From contig NZ_QMIE01000002.1 in NCBI RefSeq assembly GCF_007625075.1, positions 1 to 64,000 of the forward strand: 64,000 nucleotides of DNA. The letters run 5' to 3'. The translations under genes were made by a program, and so were the position numbers. The stretch's first letter is position 1. Each line of letters begins with the position of its first letter. The DNA comes from Oceanidesulfovibrio indonesiensis. GTDB taxonomy: Bacteria; Desulfobacterota; Desulfovibrionia; Desulfovibrionales; Desulfovibrionaceae. Below, piece after piece: positions 54,710 to 63,520 of this stretch. The notes below the pieces were generated by a model, which saw nothing but the letters and a program-made list of their open reading frames with translations, made no database searches and had not been told where the DNA came from.

Positions 54710-56056
54710 CTACGGCGTGCAAAAGCCTCGTGCCTCCAGGGATCGTTGCACCGGCGCGTTCCACATGGTGTTGGCCAGCCTGGTCTGGGCGCGGTGCAGG
54801 GCGAAGTTCGCCATCAGGAAAAACGGATACTGACGCCGCCTGAGAGAGAGTCGCTTGAAGATGACGGATGGCGAAGCCAGGTACTTGAGAGCCCAGGCGA
54901 ATCCCTGCTGCAACTCCTCGGGCTCCATGCCGGCTGGCCGGTAGACGACGTGGCTCATGTCGTAATCGTCCCAGGGCATGTCCAGCAGGCGTCCCTGTTC
55001 CTTCATCTCGCGGTACAGCGGGGTGCCGGGCAGGGGGGTGAGGATGTTCAGGTTGGGAATCTCGATGCCCGTTTCCATGACGAACGAGACCACATCGGAA
55101 AAGACCTCGGGAGTGTCTTCATCGAATCCGAAGATGAACGAGCCCTGGATGCCGATGCCGTAGGAGCGGATGCGGTCCACGGCATCCGCCAGCGCCGCGC
55201 GGGAGGGGTAGCGCCGGTTCTTGTGGTAGAGGGCCTGGTCGTTGAGGGATTCGAACCCGATGAACAGCGAGGTGCAGCCGCTTTTCCTGAGCGCCTCCAG
55301 AAATTCCGGCTCGTCGGCGATGGCGAGGTTGGAGAAGCCCATCCAGGTCATGCCGTATTTTTTGAGCAGCCCGAATATCTCGATGGCGCGGGCGCGGTCC
55401 GCCGTGAAGTTGTCGTCCACCACGAAGACGCGCTTCATGCCCTTGGCGCGTATGCCCTTGAGCTCTTCATCCAGCGTCTCGATGGATTTGACCCGCAGCT
55501 TGCGACCGAAGGTGGCGGGCACGGAGCAGAAGTCGCAGGCCAGCGGGCAGCCGCGGCTGGTCTGGATGGACGCCATGAAAAAGCGGTGTCGCCAGCTCAG
55601 GGCCTCCATGGCCGGGAAGGGGATGGCGTTCAGGTCGGCTGGGGAGTCGCTGGTGTACCGTGGGGCGAGTTGCCCGGCTTCGAAGTCCGCGAGAATCTGC
55701 GGCAGGAGGTTCTCGGCCTCGCCGATGACCACGCTGTCCGCATGGTGGGCGACTTCGTCCGGACAGGCCGTGGCGTGCGCGCCGCCCATGATGACCGGTA
55801 CGCCGCGGCTTCGGAAGTCGTCGGCAATTTCGTATGCCCGGCTGACCAGGGTGGTCATGGCGGTAAGCATCACGAGATCGGCCTGCGCCGATCCGTTGAG
55901 CGGACGCAGATTCTCGTCGTGGACCACGGTCTCGAACCGCTCCGGCATGGACGCGGCCAGCTGGGTAAGCCCCTGCAAGGGAAAGGGGAAGATGGCGTCG
56001 GCTGTCTTGTTGGCGCCGCCGCGGGGATAGATCAGCAGGACCCGCTTCTTAGACAT
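54710..56056 (-). CDS. B12-binding-domain radical SAM enzyme (7)
   Basis: A 448-residue enzyme. VPVIMGGAHATACPDEVAHHADSVVIGEAE marks the cobalamin-type domain; cluster motif QTSRGCPLACDFC (Cys 170, 174, 177); FIGFESLNDQALYHKNR and NILTPLPGTPLYREMKEQGRL follow. Same paralogous group as those at 18742, 20526 and 47099. It overlaps the next radical SAM gene by eight bases. Confidence 0.88.
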   Translation of the reverse strand: MSKKRVLLIYPRGGANKTADAIFPFPLQGLTQLAASMPERFETVVHDENLRPLNGSAQADLVMLTAMTTLVSRAYEIADDFRSRGVPVIMGGAHATACPDEVAHHADSVVIGEAENLLPQILADFEAGQLAPRYTSDSPADLNAIPFPAMEALSWRHRFFMASIQTSRGCPLACDFCSVPATFGRKLRVKSIETLDEELKGIRAKGMKRVFVVDDNFTADRARAIEIFGLLKKYGMTWMGFSNLAIADEPEFLEALRKSGCTSLFIGFESLNDQALYHKNRRYPSRAALADAVDRIRSYGIGIQGSFIFGFDEDTPEVFSDVVSFVMETGIEIPNLNILTPLPGTPLYREMKEQGRLLDMPWDDYDMSHVVYRPAGMEPEELQQGFAWALKYLASPSVIFKRLSLRRRQYPFFLMANFALHRAQTRLANTMWNAPVQRSLEARGFCTP

Positions 56057-57326
56057 CGCCGCGTTTGATCAGGGATTCCAGCCGTTCCAGGGTGCCATGC
56101 GACGTCTCCCGCGCATTGCAGCGCTTCACGGCGTCCACCACCTGCACAGGACGGCAGCGCATCATGCAGGTCTGCTTGTCGAAGGGGTGCTCCTCGCGAA
56201 TCTTGCGGATGGCCTGGAAGAAGTCCGATTTGAGGATGTCGCTGTAGGGTTTCTCGCGGATGTTGTCCACGGCGAAGGGAAAAAGGATGCACGGTTCCAC
56301 GTCGCCGTCCGGGTTGATATGGACCACGAGCCTTGCCGCGCTGCACCCTTCAGTGATGTAGGCGTCGGTGTAGAAGTCCAGGAGCAGGATTTCCTTGCGC
56401 CTGCGCAGATCTTTCAGCTTTTCGCGTAGGGTGGCCTTCTGCTGCGGCGTGGGCAACAGCTCGGTGTCGGTAATGGCCTTGCCCTGCGGAACGACCATGG
56501 GGATCCAGCCGTAAAGCGCGCCGTTCTCGATCATAGCGTCCATGAACTCGTCGGAGAATATTTCCTCGAAGTTGTGGCGGCAGAGCATGGCCGAGAAACC
56601 GACGAAGACGCCGGCCTTGTTGAGCTTGCGCATGATGGCCGTGATCTTGTCGAAGGTGCCTTCGCCGCGGCGCTTGTCCGTGTTTTCCTTGAGGCCGTCC
56701 ACGGACAGGGCGATGGAGACATGGCCCATCCTGGCGATGCGCTCGATCTTTTCGTCGGTAAGCAGCAGGCCGTTGGAGAAGACCAGGAACGCGACCTTGG
56801 GGAACTTCTCCATGACGTCGATGAGCCACGGGTTGATGAGGGGCTCGCCGCCGAGGAACATGATGAGGTTGGTGCCGGAGTGGGCTGCATCGGAGACGAG
56901 TTTTTCCACTTCCTCCCGTGTCAGGCTGTTGCCGGCGTCGTGCGTGCCGATGGCGCAGCCGTAGCACTTCATGTTGCAGCGGAATGTGGGGCTTATCTGC
57001 ATCACGCCGGGCGGCGCCACGTTGAACTCGTTGTAGAATTTGAGCCGCTTCTTGTAACCGGTGAGCAGACCGCCGAGCACCAGGTTGTTCAGCACGGCGG
57101 AGCGCGCTCTGGGATTCAGCGTCTTGAGAGCGCGCTTGGCGGCGCGGATGCCGTGGTGATCCTCGCGGATCATGGTCTTGATGTTCTCGATGCCCTTCTT
57201 CTGCCACTCGATGGAGGCCAGGGGTTCCAGCAGGCTGATAATCCGCAGCAGGTTTTCGTTGGACACGGAGCCCATGAACCGCATGGCCTGGCTGGAGATG
57301 GCGGTGGGAATGGAAAGATCGAACAT
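56049..57326 (-). CDS. Radical SAM enzyme without B12 domain, SPASM-like tail
   Basis: A 425-residue enzyme. An unusual helical N-terminus of about 110 residues precedes the cluster motif SPTFRCNMKCYGC (Cys 117, 121, 124). LIMFLGGEPLINPWLIDVMEKFP is the GGEP-type SAM-binding block. A C-terminal Cys set (EGCSAARLVVHINPDGDVEPC, then QTCMMRCRP) suggests one or more auxiliary clusters. It belongs to the broad HpnH/MoaA-like side of the superfamily, not with the other eight. Substrate unknown. Confidence 0.85.
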   Translation of the reverse strand: MFDLSIPTAISSQAMRFMGSVSNENLLRIISLLEPLASIEWQKKGIENIKTMIREDHHGIRAAKRALKTLNPRARSAVLNNLVLGGLLTGYKKRLKFYNEFNVAPPGVMQISPTFRCNMKCYGCAIGTHDAGNSLTREEVEKLVSDAAHSGTNLIMFLGGEPLINPWLIDVMEKFPKVAFLVFSNGLLLTDEKIERIARMGHVSIALSVDGLKENTDKRRGEGTFDKITAIMRKLNKAGVFVGFSAMLCRHNFEEIFSDEFMDAMIENGALYGWIPMVVPQGKAITDTELLPTPQQKATLREKLKDLRRRKEILLLDFYTDAYITEGCSAARLVVHINPDGDVEPCILFPFAVDNIREKPYSDILKSDFFQAIRKIREEHPFDKQTCMMRCRPVQVVDAVKRCNARETSHGTLERLESLIKRGDV

Positions 57327-57406
57327 GCAGCCTCCGGAGATGAATCACGCGCTCAATTGATGGGCCGGACAGAATTGATCTGAAGACAATCGCGTCTGTC
57401 GGGCGC

Positions 57407-58246
57407 TCATTGTCGAGCCGGGTTCGCGGCAAAGGTCGTTCTGCTCACACCGGGCAGCAGAACGCGCCCCCGGCTGAGTGTTGCGAGTGTATTGGACAGG
57501 AGCGTCGTATACGTCGATATCCCGCGTTTGACAAGATTCCGCGGCCGTGTGGCGGCCATGGTGACAGTTGAAAAATCAGCAAATCCGGCCTGCTCCAGCA
57601 GCAGGTCCATGGAGCGGCCGGCAAAGTCGTGGATGTGCGATGGCGCCTGCATCACCGTGAGTTTTCTCGCCAGCGGGGTACACAACCGGATGATGGGCGT
57701 GGTGTTGGGATAACGCAGCACGAGCAATCCGCCGGTGCGCAGCATGCTGCGCACCGTGCGCAGCACACCGAGCGGGTCGGTGACGTGTTCGATGACGTAG
57801 AACATGGTGACGGCGTCGAACTGCTCCTCCGGTTCGATATCCTCGATGGCCTTGCCGTGGATGGTGGCGCCGGTCTTCTGGCGGGCGATGGCTGCGGCCG
57901 GCTTGGAAAGCTCCACCCCTTCCACCGCGTAGCCACGGCGGACCATTTCCTCCAGAAAGAAGCCGTATCCGCAGCCGATATCCAGCACGTTGCCGACCGG
58001 GCCGATGCGCGCCGCGACCTGGTCCGCCGTCTGCCGCACAACGTGGCGCATTTCCAGCCCCCAATCGCGCACGGCGTCCGGCTCGGGATCGAGATACTCC
58101 TGATAATGATCGGCCAGGAATGCGGCGTCCGGTCTGGGCCACATGAAGAGCAGGCCGCAGGAATCGCAGCGGCGATAGTCGTGGCCGGATTCGTTGTAAA
58201 AGGGGCGGGTTCGGGCGCTGTCGCAGAGGGGGCAGGGAGTTGTCAT
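57407..58246 (-). CDS. SAM-dependent methyltransferase with N-terminal zinc ribbon (2)
   Basis: A 279-residue protein. The N-terminus has paired Cys (CPLCDSARTRPFYNESGHDYRRCDSCGLLF), a zinc-ribbon seen in methyltransferases of nucleotide-sugar and lipid pathways. Motif I is NVLDIGCGYGFFLEEMV, then FDAVTMFYVIEHVTDP and LRTGGLLVLRYPN. It overlaps the radical SAM gene upstream by four bases. Acceptor unknown. Confidence 0.85.
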   Translation of the reverse strand: MTTPCPLCDSARTRPFYNESGHDYRRCDSCGLLFMWPRPDAAFLADHYQEYLDPEPDAVRDWGLEMRHVVRQTADQVAARIGPVGNVLDIGCGYGFFLEEMVRRGYAVEGVELSKPAAAIARQKTGATIHGKAIEDIEPEEQFDAVTMFYVIEHVTDPLGVLRTVRSMLRTGGLLVLRYPNTTPIIRLCTPLARKLTVMQAPSHIHDFAGRSMDLLLEQAGFADFSTVTMAATRPRNLVKRGISTYTTLLSNTLATLSRGRVLLPGVSRTTFAANPARQ

Positions 58247-59616
58247 CGTCTGTTCGGGTCCAGGTGCAGCCACAGGGGGATGCGCGAGCCGCTCCGGCGG
58301 ATGCGCCGCGCCAGCTCCGGCGAACAACGAATGCCATGACCGGGAAAAATCCAGGTTCGGTGCTCGCGGGCGAGGCGGCGGATGGTTGTATCGAGATCGG
58401 CCTTGATAGCTTCGGAAAGGTAAAACACGGGTTCGAGCATGTCCGTATCACCATCGATGACGCCTTCCTGGCGAGCGATGCGCTCCAGCTCCGTATTGGG
58501 GATGATGCGGATGCCGGTCATGAAGATGACGGCTGTGGGGTCCATGGCGGCGATGCGTTCAGCCGTGGCGGCCAGGGTCTGCGGGGTCTCGCCCGGACCG
58601 CCCGCCAGGATGGCGTGGCAGAAGGGCAGCTCCGCCTTCGAGCACAGGCTGGAGGCTTCAACCGCATCCGCATGAGTGAAGGATTTACCCATACTCCGCA
58701 GCATTGCATCGTCCAGGGTGTCCGTGCCGAACTCCACTCCGACGCACCCGCTCTGGACGAAAAGTTCCACGGCCTCGGCGTCCAGCTTTGGCATGGCGTA
58801 GCATGTCCAGCGCAGTTCCAGTTTGCGGTCGATTATTTCCCTGCAGATGGACTTGGCGTTCTCCAGCGGGAAGTTGAACACGCTGTCCACGAAGAATACG
58901 TCGCGGCAACCGGCGCGGGTGAGCGCTTCCAGCTCGTCCACCACCTCATCCACCGGCCGCAGCATGGCGCGCGGGCCTTCTATGACCGGGTAGCTGCAGT
59001 AGATGCATTTCAGTGGGCAGCCGCGCTTGGTCTGCACGTTGGCCATGCCGCCCAGCTCCAGATAGCGGTCCAGGGGCAGGGACTCGCGCCGGGGCAATGC
59101 CGCTGGAAGAGGCATGCGCTCCTCGCGGGTGAAGGTGATGCTCTTGTCGCGGCGGATGAAGAGGTTGGGTACATCGAAGACGGCGTCTTGCGAAGCCGCG
59201 TTTTCCAGCGCATGGAGAAGGCTGATGAGCGGCCCCTCGCCGCTGCCCACGATGCCATAATCCGCTCCCAGTTCCTGCATAATGCGCTCCGGATAGAGCG
59301 AAAATCCGGAACCGCCCAGGATGACTGGGCAATCGATGGCTTTCGTGAGGCCGCGGCAGATATCCCGGAATTCGGTCAGATAGCTGCGGCTCTGGGGGTA
59401 GGCCACGTTGTCCACGTTGCGCAGGGAAAGAGCGATGGCGTCCGGTACAAAGGACAGCGCCAGGGCGTACAGTTCTTCCGGTGCGCCAAAATTGAGGTCG
59501 AAGGCTCGGTACTCATGGCCGGCATCGTGCAGCGCGCCGGCCAGGCAGGCGAGGCCCAGCGGGAAGACCGGGTCCGGCAGCAGCTCTTCGTTCAGAGTGA
59601 CGAGCAGGACGCGCAT
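58243..59616 (-). CDS. B12-binding-domain radical SAM enzyme (8)
   Basis: A 457-residue enzyme starting RVLLVTLNEELLPDPVFPLGL. VILGGSGFSLYPERIMQELGADYGIVGSGEG belongs to the cobalamin-type domain; cluster motif QTKRGCPLKCIYC (Cys 200, 204, 207). VGVEFGTDTLDDAMLRSMGK and ILAGGPGETPQTLAATAE are typical of the B12-radical SAM superfamily. It is distinct from the other two paralogous groups. It starts directly after the stop of the CLF-like gene. Confidence 0.88.
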   Translation of the reverse strand: MRVLLVTLNEELLPDPVFPLGLACLAGALHDAGHEYRAFDLNFGAPEELYALALSFVPDAIALSLRNVDNVAYPQSRSYLTEFRDICRGLTKAIDCPVILGGSGFSLYPERIMQELGADYGIVGSGEGPLISLLHALENAASQDAVFDVPNLFIRRDKSITFTREERMPLPAALPRRESLPLDRYLELGGMANVQTKRGCPLKCIYCSYPVIEGPRAMLRPVDEVVDELEALTRAGCRDVFFVDSVFNFPLENAKSICREIIDRKLELRWTCYAMPKLDAEAVELFVQSGCVGVEFGTDTLDDAMLRSMGKSFTHADAVEASSLCSKAELPFCHAILAGGPGETPQTLAATAERIAAMDPTAVIFMTGIRIIPNTELERIARQEGVIDGDTDMLEPVFYLSEAIKADLDTTIRRLAREHRTWIFPGHGIRCSPELARRIRRSGSRIPLWLHLDPNRR

Positions 59617-60828
59617 TTACCCCTCCCTGCCCAGAAGCACCGCGGCGGCGCCGTCTCCGGTTGCGGGCGAGGCGACAAGTACTGTTTCCGGCGTTGCGGC
59701 GCGGTCATCGAAGAACGTGGCGAGATTGAAGGAGGAAGACAGGTCGTCTCCAAGACGGGCAACTCGCGGTTGAGCCCCGTCGAGCCAGAGCGTCGCGGCG
59801 ATGGTGCGTACGAGGCCCGCGCCAAGAGGGTTGCCGGAGCAATAATCCGGTATGATCGCGGGTGTTGCGGGCTCCAGAATGTTGGAAATGGAGCGCCACG
59901 CCGGCAGGTCGTAGCGGAGGATGAAGCTGCCACCGAGTACCATGCCGTCCGGATGTGGGAGGTCGCGCAGTATATCCCCGATCACGTTCGCCATGGCCGA
60001 TGCGACCTGGGGGGAAAGAGCGTCGAACGTTCCCGGGCCGTGCACCTCCGCCTCATGAATGCGGGCGTGGATGGGCGCGCCGCGGCCTAGCGCGTGGGAC
60101 TCCTCCTCCAGGACCATGGCGCAGGCGCCTTCGGCCGGTATGATGGTGTTGTCGATGGTTATGTGTCCGGACTCGCTGGATTCGTGCCGGAGCAGATCCA
60201 CCGATTGCATTCCGAAGAGCAGGGCAGGGGAGAGCTCCTCTGCCGTGACGACCACCACTGCAGGGGCCATGCCGGCGTCCAGGATGTCCAGCGCGGCGAT
60301 GATTGCGGCCTCGGCCGAGATGTCCTGGCAGCAGATGGTGGCGTTCGGGCCGTGCAGGCCGTAGAGGATGGACACCTGCCCGGCCGGAGCGTTAGGCACG
60401 GTCTCCAGGAACCGCGCCGGGTTCACCAGCCGGGGGCCCTTGTCCAGAAAATCGTCGAAAAACGCGCCGCACTGGCCGGTGCTGCCGAGCGCCGTGCCGT
60501 AGATCACCCCGGCTTCTGACACGAGTGATTCGCCGGACTCGGCCAATAGGCCGGCGTGGCGCAGTGCCTGTCCCGAAGCCACACAGGCCATGCGTGAGTG
60601 CCTGCTCATGCGTCTGCGCACAGCAAGGGGAAGATAGCGTGCGGCCTCTACGTCGAAATTCGGGACCAGACCGAGCACGGCTCGGCGCGGCGGCTCACAC
60701 ATGGCCGGCAGATCGTACAGCCGGTGCGCGACGGCTGGTTCGGCCAATCCGCGACGCAACGCCTCCACAGAAGTGCCGAAGGGACCCAGGTAACCGAGCC
60801 CGGTTATGCAGGCGCGGGATCGGGTCAT
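59617..60828 (-). CDS. Chain length factor-like ketosynthase partner
   Basis: A 403-residue ketosynthase-fold protein. It starts RACITGLGYLGPFG and has NATICCQDISAEAAII at the nucleophile position. HGTGT is missing, and IIPAEGACAMVLEEE is kept. The loss of catalytic His residues suggests a chain-length-factor role next to the complete ketosynthase upstream, as in ApeC-type and type II PKS partners. A Cys is kept (Cys 167/168), so some activity cannot be excluded. Its ATG overlaps the ketosynthase stop. Confidence 0.85.
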   Translation of the reverse strand: MTRSRACITGLGYLGPFGTSVEALRRGLAEPAVAHRLYDLPAMCEPPRRAVLGLVPNFDVEAARYLPLAVRRRMSRHSRMACVASGQALRHAGLLAESGESLVSEAGVIYGTALGSTGQCGAFFDDFLDKGPRLVNPARFLETVPNAPAGQVSILYGLHGPNATICCQDISAEAAIIAALDILDAGMAPAVVVVTAEELSPALLFGMQSVDLLRHESSESGHITIDNTIIPAEGACAMVLEEESHALGRGAPIHARIHEAEVHGPGTFDALSPQVASAMANVIGDILRDLPHPDGMVLGGSFILRYDLPAWRSISNILEPATPAIIPDYCSGNPLGAGLVRTIAATLWLDGAQPRVARLGDDLSSSFNLATFFDDRAATPETVLVASPATGDGAAAVLLGREG

Positions 60829-62033
60829 GACTCGTGGGGAGTGAAGGCCAGGGCGACCACGTTGCCGCCGAAGGCCATGACGTTGTTCACGGCGCAGGTC
60901 AGGTCCGGGGCGGATCTGGCTGTGCCAGGCGCATAGTCCAGGTCGCACTCGGGGTCGGGATGTTCGAGATTGGCTGTGGGCGGGATCATCCCATGCTTCA
61001 GGGCCATGAGAGTGAGAACAGACTCCACGGCCCCGGCAGCGCCCAAACAGTGGCCGGTCATGGATTTGGTGGAGGAAAAGAGCATGCGGTCCGCGTATTC
61101 GCCGAACACTGTTTTCATGGCTTTGGTCTCGGCCGCGTCGTTGAGCCTGGTGCCGGTGCCGTGCATGTTCACATAGCCCACACGCTCCGGCGGCAGGCCG
61201 GAGGATTCCAGGGCCTGGCGTATGGCGCGCACGGCGCCGCGGCCTTCCGGATGGGGGGCGCTCATGTGATGGCAATCCGCAGCCCAGCCCCAGCCGGCCA
61301 GGCAACCCCATACGGTCGCGCCGCGCTCTTGTGCCGTGGTCTCGCCCTCCAGGAACAGGGCGCCGGCGCCCTCGCCAAGCACAATGCCCTTGCGGTCCCG
61401 GTCGAACGGTCGGCAGCGTTGGGGATCGATAGATTTGAGCGAGGCGAAACCGGCCATGGTCAGAAGGTTCAGGGCCTCGCTGCCCACCACGAGGGCGGCT
61501 TTGCAGCGGCCCCTTCTGATGGCCTGGGCCGCCAGACCCAAAGCCGCGCTGCCCGAGGAGCACGCTGTGGCCACGGAACTGCGGACCGAGGCAAAACCGG
61601 TCCGTTCCGCCACAGTGTCCGCCAAAGAGGATGCCGGGTAGCCGCGCAGGCTCTCCCACGCGCCGGAGAAATCGCCGTTGCAGCGTGCCTTGCGGTACCA
61701 TTGCTCGGCCTCCAGCATTCCGGCCGCGCCCACGCCGGCAAAAACGCCGACCTCGTCAGCCGGCAGCCCGGATTCGCGCCAGCCGGCCTCGGCCAAGGCC
61801 TCGTCCACGGCAGTGAGGCCGATGACCTCGTGCCGGGTCAGCCTCTCGAACGCGGAGTCCGCCAGACATGGGTCCGGGATCTGGGCTACGGGGCTTTCGG
61901 GGAAAGATTCGAACTCGGGCAGTGTGCATGGGCTGAAGCTGGACTCAGCGTTCAGCATACGGGTCCATATCGGCTGTTTGCCGCGGCCCAGGGAGCACGT
62001 TAACCCCAGCCCTGTCACCAAGACTTTTTGCAT
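60825..62033 (-). CDS. FabF-like ketosynthase
   Basis: A 402-residue 3-oxoacyl-ACP synthase with a full catalytic set: SSVATACSSGSAALG (Cys 158), NMHGTGTRLND (His 291), SMTGHCLGAAGA (His 328) and NNVMAFGGN. It elongates acyl-ACP with decarboxylated malonyl-ACP. The start at 62033 (QKVLVTGLGLTCSLG) is family-typical but lies 89 bases inside the glycosyltransferase gene, a longer overlap than elsewhere in this operon. Confidence 0.92.
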   Translation of the reverse strand: MQKVLVTGLGLTCSLGRGKQPIWTRMLNAESSFSPCTLPEFESFPESPVAQIPDPCLADSAFERLTRHEVIGLTAVDEALAEAGWRESGLPADEVGVFAGVGAAGMLEAEQWYRKARCNGDFSGAWESLRGYPASSLADTVAERTGFASVRSSVATACSSGSAALGLAAQAIRRGRCKAALVVGSEALNLLTMAGFASLKSIDPQRCRPFDRDRKGIVLGEGAGALFLEGETTAQERGATVWGCLAGWGWAADCHHMSAPHPEGRGAVRAIRQALESSGLPPERVGYVNMHGTGTRLNDAAETKAMKTVFGEYADRMLFSSTKSMTGHCLGAAGAVESVLTLMALKHGMIPPTANLEHPDPECDLDYAPGTARSAPDLTCAVNNVMAFGGNVVALAFTPHES

Positions 62034-62760
62034 ACAGTCTGGCCTCTCTGGCCGCTTTTCGGCCGCGGGGTGTGCACAGTCGGCGCATCAGTTCCATGAT
62101 GTAGAAAAGCACGATCCGTGTCGTATCGCAAAACGGTTTGTAATTGCTTCGGTGCGCGGGATCGTCGGGATAAATCACCTGTATGGGAGCGGACAAGATC
62201 AGCAGCTTGGCCAGGGCGATTTTGAGCAAAACCTCGCTTTCCGATGCGAAGCGCTCCATCCTGAGGTTCTGCAACACATCCTTGCAGGCGTGGAGGTCGT
62301 AAACCCGGAATCCGCATTGGGAGTCCTGGATGTTCTGGTGGCAGAAGGCTGAGGCCACGCTGCTGGATAAACGGTTGCCGAAGCGGCGGGCTGGAGGCAT
62401 GTCCGTCAGATCGTGCATGCGGGAGCCCATAAGCAAGGCAGGGCGTTTGCGCGCGAAAAAATCCAGAAGCCTGGACAGGTCGTTTGGATCATGCTGCAGG
62501 TCGCTGTCCATCGTGACGGCGGCGTCGTAGCCCTGGTCGATGGCCCATTTGAACCCGGCGCGCAAGGCTGCGCTCTTGCCTCTGTTCTCAGGAAAGCGAA
62601 TGGTGTGGACCTCAGGAAACGCCCGGGCTACAGCCAGTGTTTCGTCTTGTGAACCATCGTCCACTACGAGGATGTCGAGGGAGTGCGCTCGGAGTGCCCG
62701 GAGCAGGAAATCCAGAGTCGACGAGGCGTTGTAGGCGGGGATGATGACACAGGTGCGCAT
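61945..62760 (-). CDS. GT2-family glycosyltransferase
   Basis: A 271-residue GT-A enzyme. It has CVIIPAYNASSTLDFLLRAL, VVDDGSQDETLAVA, NRGKSAALRAGF and the metal-binding segment AVTMDSDLQHDP, the classical GT2 (DPM1-like) order. SQCGFRVYDL follows. It would transfer a sugar to a lipid carrier or product. It has no clear C-terminal membrane anchor. ATG 62760 begins at the family start. Aryl polyene clusters carry a GT2 at a similar place. Confidence 0.88.
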   Translation of the reverse strand: MRTCVIIPAYNASSTLDFLLRALRAHSLDILVVDDGSQDETLAVARAFPEVHTIRFPENRGKSAALRAGFKWAIDQGYDAAVTMDSDLQHDPNDLSRLLDFFARKRPALLMGSRMHDLTDMPPARRFGNRLSSSVASAFCHQNIQDSQCGFRVYDLHACKDVLQNLRMERFASESEVLLKIALAKLLILSAPIQVIYPDDPAHRSNYKPFCDTTRIVLFYIMELMRRLCTPRGRKAAREARLYAKSLGDRAGVNVLPGPRQTADMDPYAER

Positions 62761-62788
62761 GTCCCAGGCCGTGCCGCGTATGTTCGAG

Positions 62789-63223
62789 TCAGTGCATTGT
62801 TCCGACTTCAAAGTACCGCGCCAGTCTGTGGATTCTTTTTTCGAGTTCGCCTTTGAGTTTGTAGACCATGGTTCCGTTGCTTTTCAGAAGGACCTGGTGG
62901 GTGCTGCCGCGGACCATGCACGTGCGGTCTTCGGCATCGACGATTTCGAAGGCGAAAACCAGCCTGGCTACGTCCTGAGGCAGCAATGTCAGGCGGACCG
63001 TTAGTTTTTGGTTGTATCGCGCCGGTGCTTTGTAATCGCATTCCAGATGGATGATCGGAGCGATGAACCCCAGATCGACCAGCTGGTTCGGCAAGAGGTC
63101 CACGGATTCCAGGACCTCGGTGCGCGCCACCTCGACATAGGCGAAGTAGTTTGCGTACCAGACCATTCCCCACTGGTCGGCTTCGTTAAACCGCACTGTG
63201 ACGTTGGTCTCGTGCCAGTGCAT
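62789..63223 (-). CDS. YbgC/4HBT-type acyl thioesterase
   Basis: A 144-residue hotdog thioesterase: VRFNEADQWGMVWYANYFAYVEVART holds the active Asp (about residue 16) and the family's YANY segment. It hydrolyses acyl-CoA or acyl-ACP. It lies between the ACP and glycosyltransferase genes and may release or proofread chains. Confidence 0.88.
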   Translation of the reverse strand: MHWHETNVTVRFNEADQWGMVWYANYFAYVEVARTEVLESVDLLPNQLVDLGFIAPIIHLECDYKAPARYNQKLTVRLTLLPQDVARLVFAFEIVDAEDRTCMVRGSTHQVLLKSNGTMVYKLKGELEKRIHRLARYFEVGTMH

Positions 63224-63237
63224 GCACGTGCCGTTCT

Positions 63238-63510
63238 TCAGTTTTTTTTCGATTCGATGAAATCGGCCAGCGCGCTGATGGACGCGAAAGCCTGGCGGCC
63301 AACTTCTTCATCTTCGATTTCAACGCCATAGTCCCTTTCGATCTGCACGACCAGAGTGAGGGCGTCTACTGAGTCAAGCCCGAGCCCATCATCGCCGAAA
63401 AGCGGAGCGTCATCCTGAATGTCGTGAGCCGCAACATCCTCGAGGTTGAGGCAGCTTATGACCATCTCTTTGAGTTCGTTCTTAAAACTGGTTTGCGTCA
63501 TCGTAACCAT
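63238..63510 (-). CDS. Acyl carrier protein
   Basis: A 90-residue ACP with the phosphopantetheine site GLGLDSVDALTL (Ser 47), an acidic surface (IERDYGVEIEDEEV) and the normal four-helix length. It is the only ACP visible in the window and no phosphopantetheinyl transferase is seen, so that function must come from elsewhere. Fourteen bases before the thioesterase gene. Confidence 0.92.
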   Translation of the reverse strand: MVTMTQTSFKNELKEMVISCLNLEDVAAHDIQDDAPLFGDDGLGLDSVDALTLVVQIERDYGVEIEDEEVGRQAFASISALADFIESKKN

Positions 63511-63520
63511 CGGGCTGTCT

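Noticed and set aside
58240-60090. A 616-residue plus-strand open frame
   Set aside because: It is antisense to a radical SAM gene and the CLF-like gene, which both carry clear family motifs.
60829-61701. N-terminal extension of the CLF-like gene
   Set aside because: It is an out-of-frame reading of the ketosynthase gene; the thiolase-fold start is at 60828.
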